A stretch of DNA of 9,350 nt, from assembly GCA_045654545.1 (NCBI GenBank), contig JAZONO010000055.1, positions 1 through 9,350 of the forward strand, in the 5' to 3' direction. Origin of the DNA: SIG588 sp045654545 (GTDB lineage Bacteria > Bacillota > Clostridia > Oscillospirales > Acutalibacteraceae). Position numbers and translations under genes: made by a program. The notes beneath the pieces were generated by a model. That model was given only the letters and a program-made list of their open reading frames with translations, did not search any database and had not been told where the DNA came from. Below are positions 1 through 5,687 of the stretch, piece by piece (position 1 is the first letter of the stretch; each line of letters opens with the position of its first letter).

Positions 1-79
1 CCACTTCTACAACAACCAACGCATCCAACTAAAAACAAAACTGACCCCGCTTGAAAAACGAAGTCAGTTTGTTGCTTAA
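1..79 (+). CDS. IS3-family transposase (OrfB), C-terminal end only
   Basis: Partial gene running in from the left edge; the first whole codon is at 2 and the TAA stop at 77-79. The 25 visible residues begin HFYNNQRIQLK and continue through KLTPLEKRSQ. Family knowledge: a Tyr/Asn-rich YxNxxRxQ motif followed by LTPxExR is the usual C-terminus of the DDE integrase (rve) domain of IS3-family OrfB transposases. The protein would catalyse cut and strand transfer of the element. The catalytic DDE residues and the rest of the element lie outside the window, so whether it is intact cannot be judged. It points toward secG, whose stop codon lies about 90 bases away on the other strand. The base composition is clearly more AT-rich than the neighbouring genes, consistent with a mobile origin. 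Confidence 0.8.
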   Translation, partial: HFYNNQRIQLKTKLTPLEKRSQFVA

Positions 80-141
80 AATCTAATTTTAACTACCATA
101 AGGTGCTTTTTTGTACTGTCCGTACAAATTGGGGCAGTTCA
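1..141 (+). mobile_element. Right end of an IS3-family insertion sequence
   Basis: The transposase stop at 79 is followed by a short AT-rich tail. The tail has an imperfect stem (TTTGTAC at 110-116 against GTACAAA at 122-128) and ends in GGGGCAGTTCA at 131-141. IS3-family ends typically read 5'-TG...CA-3' and often carry a C/G run next to the tip, so the element probably ends at 141. The left end and the target duplication are outside the window, so the exact boundary is an inference. Confidence 0.65.
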
Positions 142-169
142 CACGAGCAGGCTCTTTGACTGTTTTTCC

Positions 170-421
170 TTATTTCGCCAAGAACTGGGTGATCAGCATG
201 CCGGCAAACACCAGCACGAAGAACAGGATGGAGATCACCTTGGTCCACTTCGACAAGAAGGCATCCAGCGTGCGCGCCTTACCCTTTTCCATAAAGGAAT
301 CCGCCGCACCGGAAATCGCGCCCAAGTTTGCCTCGCGGCCTTCCTGCAACAGCACCACCGCAATCACCAACAACGACATGATGATCAGCACAATGCCGAT
401 AACAATTTCCCAAATACCCAT
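170..421 (-). CDS. secG: Preprotein translocase subunit SecG
   Basis: Small membrane subunit of the SecYEG channel that assists SecA-driven protein export across the cytoplasmic membrane. The 83-residue product has two hydrophobic segments, about residues 3-25 (IWEIVIGIVLIIMSLLVIAV) and 61-80 (KVISILFFVLVFAGMLIT). The connecting loop holds the family's LLQEGREANLGAISG-like signature, where bacteria usually have LLQxGKGxxLGAxxGG. Length and topology are normal for SecG. I chose the ATG at 419-421 because GGAGG (430-434) lies 8 bases upstream; ATGs at 425-427 and further out are too close to it or ahead of it. It lies downstream of thiN-birA on the same strand but has its own promoter. No convincing terminator separates its end from the insertion sequence. 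Confidence 0.9.
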   Translation of the reverse strand: MGIWEIVIGIVLIIMSLLVIAVVLLQEGREANLGAISGAADSFMEKGKARTLDAFLSKWTKVISILFFVLVFAGMLITQFLAK

Positions 422-466
422 TACCATTACCTCCGAAAAAAGATACATTTCCATAATAACAGCGGT

Positions 467-495
467 ATTATACCACACCTCTTTGAAAAATGCAA
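467..495 (-). promoter_or_regulatory. Sigma-A promoter of secG
   Basis: On the minus strand TTGCAT (490-495) and TATAAT (467-472) are separated by exactly 17 bases. The -10 box is preceded by TGG, giving an extended -10. It lies just past the birA stop and about 45 bases before the secG start codon, so secG can be expressed separately from thiN-birA. Confidence 0.75.
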
Positions 496-504
496 GAGGT
501 ATTT

Positions 505-1245
505 TTACAGTTTCTCAATATGCATGGTCACTTCGCCGGCGGTCAATACACGGCGCGCCCCTTCTTCGGTCACGATCAAGCCGCCGTTTTCATCCACATC
601 CTCGGCCACCGCTGTGTGTTCTTCGCCGTTTTGCAAATAGGTGATGCGCTTGCCGCGCAACAGCAGGCGTGCGCGATACCCTTCCAAAAAGGTGCGCGCC
701 GAAAGATCCTTTGTGTAGTCCGCAAAACGGGCGAGAACGTGCGCGGCCAAGCGGTCGCGCGCATCGTCGGGTGCGTGCATACACAGCGCCCCTGCCGTGT
801 CCGCAATGTCGGGGGGGAATCCGTCGCAAGGCGGCATAATATTGACACCGAAGCCCATCACCAAAGCGATTTCTCCGCTTTCGGGGTCGGTGACGGCCTC
901 CGCCAAAATGCCGCACACTTTGCGCCCGTGCAAATAAAGATCGTTCACCCATTTGACACCAATGGGACAGCCGCACAACGCTTCACACCCTTCGGCGGCT
1001 GCCACCGCCGCCGCCACCGTCCAGAGCGGACTTGTTCCCTCTGCCACCGTACAGCGGCGCAACACGCTCATATATAAACCGCCCGACGGTGAGTGGAACA
1101 CCCGTCCCATACGTCCGTGACCGCCGCTTTGCATATCCGCGATCAGCACCGTGCCGTCGGGGGCTCCCTCTGCCGCCATACGTTTCAGCGCCGTGTTAGT
1201 GGAATCCGTGTGCGCCACGCGGTGAATCGTCCACTGTTCACTCAT
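505..1245 (-). CDS. birA: Biotin-[acetyl-CoA-carboxylase] ligase, single-function type
   Basis: Activates biotin with ATP to biotinyl-5'-AMP and attaches it to the carrier lysine of biotin-dependent carboxylases or decarboxylases. The 246-residue protein starts directly with the catalytic domain (TDSTNTALKRMA, residues 13-24) and has no N-terminal winged helix, so it cannot be a BirA-type repressor. The nucleotide-binding loop is GGHGRMGR (41-48), where most relatives have GRGRxGR. The catalytic lysine block is KWVNDLY (98-104). A small SH3-like C-terminal domain follows from about residue 195. The start has GAGGTG 7 bases upstream. Its first codons overlap the end of thiN by 8 bases, so the two are probably translationally coupled. 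The His in the GGHGR loop is a mild deviation, with no sign of inactivation. Confidence 0.92.
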   Translation of the reverse strand: MSEQWTIHRVAHTDSTNTALKRMAAEGAPDGTVLIADMQSGGHGRMGRVFHSPSGGLYMSVLRRCTVAEGTSPLWTVAAAVAAAEGCEALCGCPIGVKWVNDLYLHGRKVCGILAEAVTDPESGEIALVMGFGVNIMPPCDGFPPDIADTAGALCMHAPDDARDRLAAHVLARFADYTKDLSARTFLEGYRARLLLRGKRITYLQNGEEHTAVAEDVDENGGLIVTEEGARRVLTAGEVTMHIEKL

Positions 1246-1873
1246 CGAACGTCACCTCATCCGCCGTGCCTGTCCAGTACAAAAGCAGGGCGCCGTCCCC
1301 CACCTGCACCGAGGGTGCCGCACCCACAAAGTGATTGCTCACGCCGAGCGGAAAATCGGCACGGATCGTGCCGTGTTCCAACGGATATTGCACCCCTTGC
1401 AAGGTCACATCACGGGCATCGCCGCCCACGGCAAACACCGAAAGCGTTCCCTCCGCTTTGGGCGCCAGATACGCCCCGCCGTTTTGCAACACGGTGAAGC
1501 ACTCCCCATCACCGCACAACACAGCGTGACCGCCGCGCCGCGCCACCCACAACAGCGTTTGCAGATTCGCCAACGTGTGGTCACTGCGTCCGCCCGTGCC
1601 GGCAAGCAGGCGGAATTCCCGCACACCGCGTTCCCACAACAGTTTCACGGCAAGCATGGTGTCGGTATCGTCCTTTTCCACGGGATAGGTCATCACGTTC
1701 TCCCCCGTGGGTTGTGAGGCGAGTGAATCGAAATCCCCCACTGTGAAGGTGGGTGCGATGTCCATGGCACGCAGATGCAACAAACCGCCGTCGGCCGCCA
1801 CCACGACATCCTCTGCCGTCGGCGAAAACGGGGCGCAATACGCCGCCGCACCCACAATATATCCAATCGCCAT
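1238..1873 (-). CDS. thiN: Thiamine pyrophosphokinase
   Basis: Transfers pyrophosphate from ATP to thiamine, giving the cofactor thiamine diphosphate directly in the cytoplasm. The 211-residue length fits the family. Signature blocks appear in order: AADGG (26-30), GDFDS (46-50), KDDTD (67-71) and GGRSDH (94-99). These acidic clusters bind Mg-ATP and the GGRxDH block lies in the thiamine site. A beta-rich C-terminal half with GVSNHF follows, as usual. GGAGG stands 7 bases before the ATG. It is first in a two-gene unit with birA, so two cofactor-handling enzymes are made together, and it is divergent from the metal-uptake operon. Confidence 0.93.
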   Translation of the reverse strand: MAIGYIVGAAAYCAPFSPTAEDVVVAADGGLLHLRAMDIAPTFTVGDFDSLASQPTGENVMTYPVEKDDTDTMLAVKLLWERGVREFRLLAGTGGRSDHTLANLQTLLWVARRGGHAVLCGDGECFTVLQNGGAYLAPKAEGTLSVFAVGGDARDVTLQGVQYPLEHGTIRADFPLGVSNHFVGAAPSVQVGDGALLLYWTGTADEVTFDE

Positions 1874-1896
1874 GCTCTCGCCTCCCTTTCCTTTCC

Positions 1897-1925
1897 ATTG
1901 TACGCACTTTATTGCAAAAAATCAA
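1897..1925 (-). promoter_or_regulatory. Promoter of thiN-birA
   Basis: Minus-strand TTGATT (1920-1925) and TACAAT (1897-1902) with a 17-base spacer, about 24 bases before the thiN start. It is divergent from, but does not overlap, the promoter of the metal operon. I see no TPP riboswitch (THI box) in the short leader. Confidence 0.6.
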
Positions 1926-1944
1926 GTCATTTTCCGCTTTTTGC

Positions 1945-1973
1945 TTGACAAAGCCGTGAACGGTTTGTATACT
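1945..1973 (+). promoter_or_regulatory. Strong sigma-A promoter of the zur-znuACB operon
   Basis: Consensus -35 TTGACA (1945-1950), 17-base spacer and -10 TATACT (1968-1973). Transcription should begin near 1980, leaving a leader of only about 30 bases before the GTG start. Confidence 0.85.
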
Positions 1974-1994
1974 AATTGAGAGTAATTCTCAATT
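1974..1994 (+). promoter_or_regulatory. Fur/Zur-family operator palindrome
   Basis: A 21-base palindrome with arms AATTGAGA and TCTCAATT; only one opposed pair beside the centre fails to match. It begins on the base after the -10 box and covers the expected transcription start. Written in the usual 7-1-7 form (1977-1991) it is TGAGAGT-A-ATTCTCA. That resembles the classical Fur box TGATAATnATTATCA more than the B. subtilis Zur box. Because it directly precedes a Fur-family gene, autoregulation is the natural inference. Confidence 0.75.
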
Positions 1995-2009
1995 TTGGAG
2001 GTGAGCCCT

Positions 2010-2396
2010 GTGGCCACGCATTATCAGACCAACGGGCGGCGACAACTGCTGGACTTTTTGAAAACGCACACCACCCCGTGCACCATTGAGGAGATCGCCG
2101 ATGCGTTGCCCGTGGGCAAAAGCACCTTGTACCGTTTGATGAGCCAACTGGTGGAGGACGGCACGGTGCGACGGTTTGTGAAGGGAAACAGCCGTCGGTT
2201 CACCTATCAGATATTGGGTGGCGAGGATTGCCACCGTCATCTGCATTTGAAGTGTGTGGATTGCGGGCGCACGGTGCATTTGGATCACGACACCACCGCC
2301 TTTGTGGAAGAGCGGCTGAAACGCCACCATTTTGCCGCCGATGAACGTATGACCATGTTGTTTGGACGGTGCGAAGTCTGCGCCGAGAGAGGATAA
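2010..2396 (+). CDS. zur: Fur-family metal-responsive repressor (Zur-like)
   Basis: DNA-binding metal sensor expected to repress the uptake operon it heads when metal is plentiful. The 128-residue protein has an N-terminal winged helix (about 8-68, including IADALPVGKSTLYRLMSQL). A dimerisation and metal domain follows with the family's His-rich turn CHRHLHLKC (74-82). Structural zinc motifs are CVDC (82-85) and CEVC (121-124), and there are further sensor-site candidates at H90, H93 and H106-107. The GTG start is preferred because GGAGG (1997-2001) lies 8 bases before it; an upstream TTG overlaps that ribosome site. The stop is 4 bases before znuA. The transporter context suggests zinc, but the operator looks Fur-like, so the exact metal is uncertain. 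Confidence 0.85.
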   Translation: MATHYQTNGRRQLLDFLKTHTTPCTIEEIADALPVGKSTLYRLMSQLVEDGTVRRFVKGNSRRFTYQILGGEDCHRHLHLKCVDCGRTVHLDHDTTAFVEERLKRHHFAADERMTMLFGRCEVCAERG

Positions 2397-2400
2397 CCGA

Positions 2401-3288
2401 ATGAAACGACGTGTTTTGGCGGTGTTGCTTGCCGCCGTTTGTTTACTGTCCCTTATGGGATGCGGTGCAAAGCGCGAGAAAGAGGACGGATTGCAGGTGA
2501 TTTGCACCGTATTTCCGCCCTATGATTTTGTGCGTGCCATCGCACCCGAAGCCACCGTGTCGCTGTTGCTCGATCCCGGGCAGGAAACCCACGCCTATGA
2601 GCCGACACCGCGCGACATTATGGACATTCAAAACTGCGATCTGTTCATCTACGTGGGGGGCGAATCCGAAGCGTGGGTGACGGATATGCTCGGCTCGATG
2701 GATACCCCTCCGCGCACCCTTACGTTGATGAACTGTGTGGGCGTGCAGGACACCCATCACCACGACGAGCACGTGTGGACCTCCCCCAAGAACGCCCTGA
2801 TGATCGTGGAACGGCTGGAGGAGGTGCTGTGTGAGATCGGGGTGGCAGACGAAGAGGCGTTGCACACCGCCGCGGCGGCATACGGCGACAAATTGCGTGC
2901 ATTGGATACCCAATTCGCCGAAACGGTGAACGGCGCACCGCGCAAGACGTTGATCTTTGGCGACCGTTTCCCCTTCCGCCATTTTGCCGAAAGTTATGGG
3001 CTCACGTGTGAATCCGCCTATGACGGGTGCGATCACTCCGCCGAACCTTCGGCGGCAACGGTGGCGGCACTCGCCGACCGTGTGAAAGCCGACCGTATCC
3101 CCGTGGTGTTATACATTGAATTTTCCAACCAAAAACTCGCGGACACGCTGTGCGAAGCAACGGGCGCGCAAAAGCGGTTGTTCCATTCGTGCCACAATCT
3201 CACCAAAGCGGAGTTGGACGGCGGCGCAACCTATCTCACGCTGATGACGGCGAATTTGACTGTGTTGAAGGAGGCACTTTACACATGA
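2401..3288 (+). CDS. znuA: Metal ABC transporter substrate-binding lipoprotein (ZnuA-like)
   Basis: Captures the metal ion outside the cell and hands it to the ZnuB permease. The 295-residue precursor begins with a lipoprotein signal (MKRR, hydrophobic stretch, lipobox SLMGC with Cys21). The cluster A-I fold is shown by CTVFPPYDFVRAI (35-47), the first ligand motif GQETHAYEPTP (His64), a short His-rich loop HHHDEH (119-124) and HVWTSP (His124 as second ligand). The usual third-ligand motif HDAFxYF is absent; residues 187-192 read GDRFPF instead. Glu240 in YIEFSNQKLAD lies near the usual fourth ligand. The C-terminus TYLTLMTANLTVLKEAL is typical. GAGAGAGGA precedes the ATG and the end overlaps znuC (ATGA). 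Zinc is the likeliest substrate; manganese or iron is not excluded. Confidence 0.85.
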   Translation: MKRRVLAVLLAAVCLLSLMGCGAKREKEDGLQVICTVFPPYDFVRAIAPEATVSLLLDPGQETHAYEPTPRDIMDIQNCDLFIYVGGESEAWVTDMLGSMDTPPRTLTLMNCVGVQDTHHHDEHVWTSPKNALMIVERLEEVLCEIGVADEEALHTAAAAYGDKLRALDTQFAETVNGAPRKTLIFGDRFPFRHFAESYGLTCESAYDGCDHSAEPSAATVAALADRVKADRIPVVLYIEFSNQKLADTLCEATGAQKRLFHSCHNLTKAELDGGATYLTLMTANLTVLKEALYT

Positions 3289-3995
3289 GTTTGCTCACTT
3301 GTCGAGCCGCATCCTTCGGCTATGACGGCAAAGCCGTGCTGTCCGACGTAGATTTCACCATACATGCAGGGGATTACCTTTGTGTCGTGGGCGAAAACGG
3401 CAGCGGAAAAAGCACCTTGATCAAAGGGTTACTTCGCTTGAAAGCGCCGATTACGGGCGAGGTGTGCTACGGCGAAGGGTTACATCCGCGTACGGTGGGG
3501 TACCTGCCGCAACAAGCGGAGCACCAGCAGGATTTTCCTGCCAGCGTGTATGAAGTGGTGTTGTCGGGGTGCTTAAACCGTTTGGGCACACGTCCGTTTT
3601 ACAACCGTTCCCACAAAGCAGAGGCGCGCCACAGCATGGAACTCTTGGACATTCTGCCGCTTCGTCATCGCCGCTTCAGCGATCTGTCGGGCGGCCAACG
3701 GCAACGGGTGTTGCTGGCACGGGCGCTGTGCGCCACCGAATCCATGCTGTTGTTGGACGAGCCTGCCGCCGGGTTGGACCCGTTGGTCACGGCGGAACTG
3801 TACAAGGTGATCCATCATTTGAACCGCGATCACGGGGTGAGCATCATTATGGTGTCGCACGACCCCACCGCCGTGCGCGAACACGCATCCCACGTGTTGC
3901 ATCTGCAACAAAAACCGCTGTTTTTCGGCACGCGGGAAGCCTATCTTCAAAGCGCGCTCGGCCGCCGTTTCATGGGAGGTGAGTGCGATGTTTGA
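3285..3995 (+). CDS. znuC: Metal ABC transporter ATP-binding protein
   Basis: Cytoplasmic ATPase that powers metal import through ZnuB. All motifs of a complete ABC domain are present in the 236-residue product: Walker A GENGSGKST (36-44), Q-loop Gln76 in GYLPQQ, signature LSGGQ (134-138), Walker B LLLDE (155-159), D-loop AGLD (162-165) and H-loop His192 in MVSHD. The ATG at 3285 overlaps the znuA stop as ATGA, with GGAGG 10 bases upstream, so translation is coupled. The reading frame stays open to the left inside znuA, but there is no ribosome site or domain there. The C-terminus overlaps znuB by 8 bases. Confidence 0.92.
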   Translation: MSLLTCRAASFGYDGKAVLSDVDFTIHAGDYLCVVGENGSGKSTLIKGLLRLKAPITGEVCYGEGLHPRTVGYLPQQAEHQQDFPASVYEVVLSGCLNRLGTRPFYNRSHKAEARHSMELLDILPLRHRRFSDLSGGQRQRVLLARALCATESMLLLDEPAAGLDPLVTAELYKVIHHLNRDHGVSIIMVSHDPTAVREHASHVLHLQQKPLFFGTREAYLQSALGRRFMGGECDV

Positions 3996-4809
3996 TGTCA
4001 TCTTGCAAATGTTCTCGTATCCGTTTATGGTGCGCGCCGTCACGGTGGGGGTACTGGTTTCGCTGTGCGCCGCGCTGTTGGGTGTCAGTTTGGTGCTCAA
4101 ACGCTATTCCATGATTGGTGACGGGTTGTCCCACGTGGGGTTCGGCGCGCTGGCCATCGCCGCGGCGCTGGGTGCCGCACCGCTTTGGGTGTGCATTCCC
4201 GTGGTGTCGCTTGCCGCCGTGCTGCTGTTGCGCATCAGCAACAGTACGCGCATCAAGGGAGATGCCGCCATCGCCCTCATTTCGTCCGGATCGCTGGCTA
4301 TCGGTGTGTTGGTCGTCTCGCTTTCGGGCGGCATGAACACCGACGTGAACAATTATATGTTCGGCAGTATCCTTTCGCTCAGCCGCGGCGACACGTGGCT
4401 CGGCATCGCCTTATCGGTGGTGGTGCTGTGCTTGTATCTTTTGTTCTTCAACCGCTTGTTTGCGGTCACCTTTGACGAAACCTTTGCCCGTGCCACCGGC
4501 ACGCGTGCAGGGGCTTATAATCTGCTGGTTGCTCTGCTCACCGCCGTGACGGTGGTGTTGGGTATGCGCTTGATGGGGGCATTGCTCATTTCGTCGTTGC
4601 TCATCTTCCCTGCCCTTTCTGCCATGCGCGTGTGCCGCACCTTCCGCCAAACGGTGGTGACAGCGGCCGCGGTATCGGTGCTGTGTTTCCTCGGCGGCAC
4701 GGTGCTCTCGTTTGTGTATGAACTACCTACCGGCGCTACGGTGGTGGCGGTGAATATCCTCGCCTTTGCGGTGTGTGCCGCGGTCGGTGCTATCCGACGT
4801 CACAAGTAA
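3988..4809 (+). CDS. znuB: Metal ABC transporter permease
   Basis: Membrane channel subunit of the zinc/manganese/iron ABC-3 permease family. The 273-residue protein is strongly hydrophobic, with about seven to eight helices. It carries the family signatures SYPFMVRAVTVGVLVSLCAA near the N-terminus, LKRYSMIGDGLSHVGFGALA (the G-D-x-L-S-H motif) and, in the middle, GSILSLSRGD. MGALLISSLLIFPALSAM in the C-terminal half is also typical. The ATG at 3988 has GGAGG 8 bases upstream and overlaps the end of znuC by 8 bases. It is the last gene of the operon and is followed within 5 bases by a strong terminator. Confidence 0.92.
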   Translation: MFDVILQMFSYPFMVRAVTVGVLVSLCAALLGVSLVLKRYSMIGDGLSHVGFGALAIAAALGAAPLWVCIPVVSLAAVLLLRISNSTRIKGDAAIALISSGSLAIGVLVVSLSGGMNTDVNNYMFGSILSLSRGDTWLGIALSVVVLCLYLLFFNRLFAVTFDETFARATGTRAGAYNLLVALLTAVTVVLGMRLMGALLISSLLIFPALSAMRVCRTFRQTVVTAAAVSVLCFLGGTVLSFVYELPTGATVVAVNILAFAVCAAVGAIRRHK

Positions 4810-4813
4810 AAAC

Positions 4814-4852
4814 AAGACCTGCTGATTTTGGAATCAGCAGGTCTTAGTTTTT
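4814..4852. terminator. Bidirectional terminator between znuB and the HD-domain gene
   Basis: Perfect 14-bp stem (4814-4827 with 4832-4845), TTGG loop, T run at 4848-4852 on the plus strand and a T-rich flank on the minus strand as well. It serves the converging znuB and HD-domain transcripts; its plus-strand T run touches the HD gene's stop codon. Confidence 0.9.
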
Positions 4853-5510
4853 ACATCAGGCATTGCTCGTTGATATAGAGTTTAAACTGCACGCCGAGTT
4901 TGTCTGCCGCGCGGCGACAAAGCAACATGCGTTCCATAAACACTTCAAAATATTCCATCACGCTTCCGTACTGCGTATCAATGGCAAGCCGCAATTCCAA
5001 CGCCGTTTTATCGGCATTAAAATCCAGCGACGATTTCTCCACCGAATAGTTCACGCGATCGTGAATATCAAACGTGGTGAGATCGCGGTTGCGCACACGA
5101 CTGCGCCGCACATCCGATTTATCCGCCAAAATCAGTGCCGCTGCCACCGCATTGACCGGCACACCCGTACCCTCATCGTGGTTGCCGATGGCGGTCACCA
5201 CCGTGGCGATATCTGCCGCCGCCATATCCATGTGGTCGAGGATACGAAACGCCATTACCGCACCGCTTTGCGAATGCTCGATGCGATTGACCAAATTGCC
5301 GATGTCGTGCAAATAGCCGGCAATGCGCGCCAATTCCACTGTGTGTTCGGAATGTCCCAACTCACGCAGCAGGCGACCGGCCTCTTCTGCCACACGGGTA
5401 ACGTGAGCAAGGCTGTGTTCGGTGTAGCCGAGTGCCGCCAGCGATTCGTCCGCACGGGTGATGTAGGTGCGAATATCCTCATTGCGACGCAGTTCATCAA
5501 ATGTGATCAT
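4851..5510 (-). CDS. HD-domain phosphohydrolase
   Basis: A 219-residue soluble protein with a metal-dependent HD domain: His36 (EHSLAHVTRVA), the His68-Asp69 doublet in YLHDIGN and Asp130 in LADKSD, with an additional His at NHDEG (110-114). Such proteins hydrolyse phosphate esters, most often nucleotides or related small molecules; the substrate cannot be told from the sequence. The C-terminal 75 residues (about 145-219) form an uncharacterised tail rich in strand-like segments and ending in a helix. A clean ribosome site, AAGGAG, lies 6 bases before the ATG and its first A is the last base of the stop codon of the preceding thuA remnant. It is the last gene of the radA-side unit and ends inside the shared terminator. 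No fusion to a GGDEF, PAS or response-regulator domain is seen. Confidence 0.85.
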   Translation of the reverse strand: MITFDELRRNEDIRTYITRADESLAALGYTEHSLAHVTRVAEEAGRLLRELGHSEHTVELARIAGYLHDIGNLVNRIEHSQSGAVMAFRILDHMDMAAADIATVVTAIGNHDEGTGVPVNAVAAALILADKSDVRRSRVRNRDLTTFDIHDRVNYSVEKSSLDFNADKTALELRLAIDTQYGSVMEYFEVFMERMLLCRRAADKLGVQFKLYINEQCLM

Positions 5511-5519
5511 AGACTCTCC

Positions 5520-5672
5520 TTACATCTTTTCGATATGGGGGCAGGTCAACTCTTCGCGGATCACGGGCGCACAGTAACGCACCGCGTTTTTAATGACCGT
5601 TTGAATTTCGGGCACGTAGTAGATCGGAAAGGTTTCGTGGCGACCTTCATTCCAAACCGTAACTTTAATCAT
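5520..5672 (-). pseudogene. ThuA-family gene remnant with a large internal deletion
   Basis: Open frame of 50 codons from ATG (5670-5672) to TAA (5520-5522), just after radA. The first nine residues, MIKVTVWNE, are the N-terminal strand of ThuA-family (trehalose-utilisation-like, class I glutamine-amidotransferase fold) proteins. The rest, GRHETFPIYYVPEIQTVIKNAV and onward, looks like their C-terminal end, where relatives have (P)GHETYPxYYxPxVQxVIxNAVRWA. The roughly 180-residue middle is missing. This family recognition is from memory and needs an alignment. No good ribosome site precedes the ATG. It might still be an expressed micropeptide, because the frame is open and ends exactly at the ribosome site of the HD gene, but decay is the simpler reading. 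Confidence 0.6.
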
Positions 5673-5687
5673 TGTGATATACTCTAT

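Noticed and set aside
1874..1896. TPP riboswitch before thiN
   Set aside because: The leader between the promoter and the start is only about 20 bases and has no THI-box sequences.
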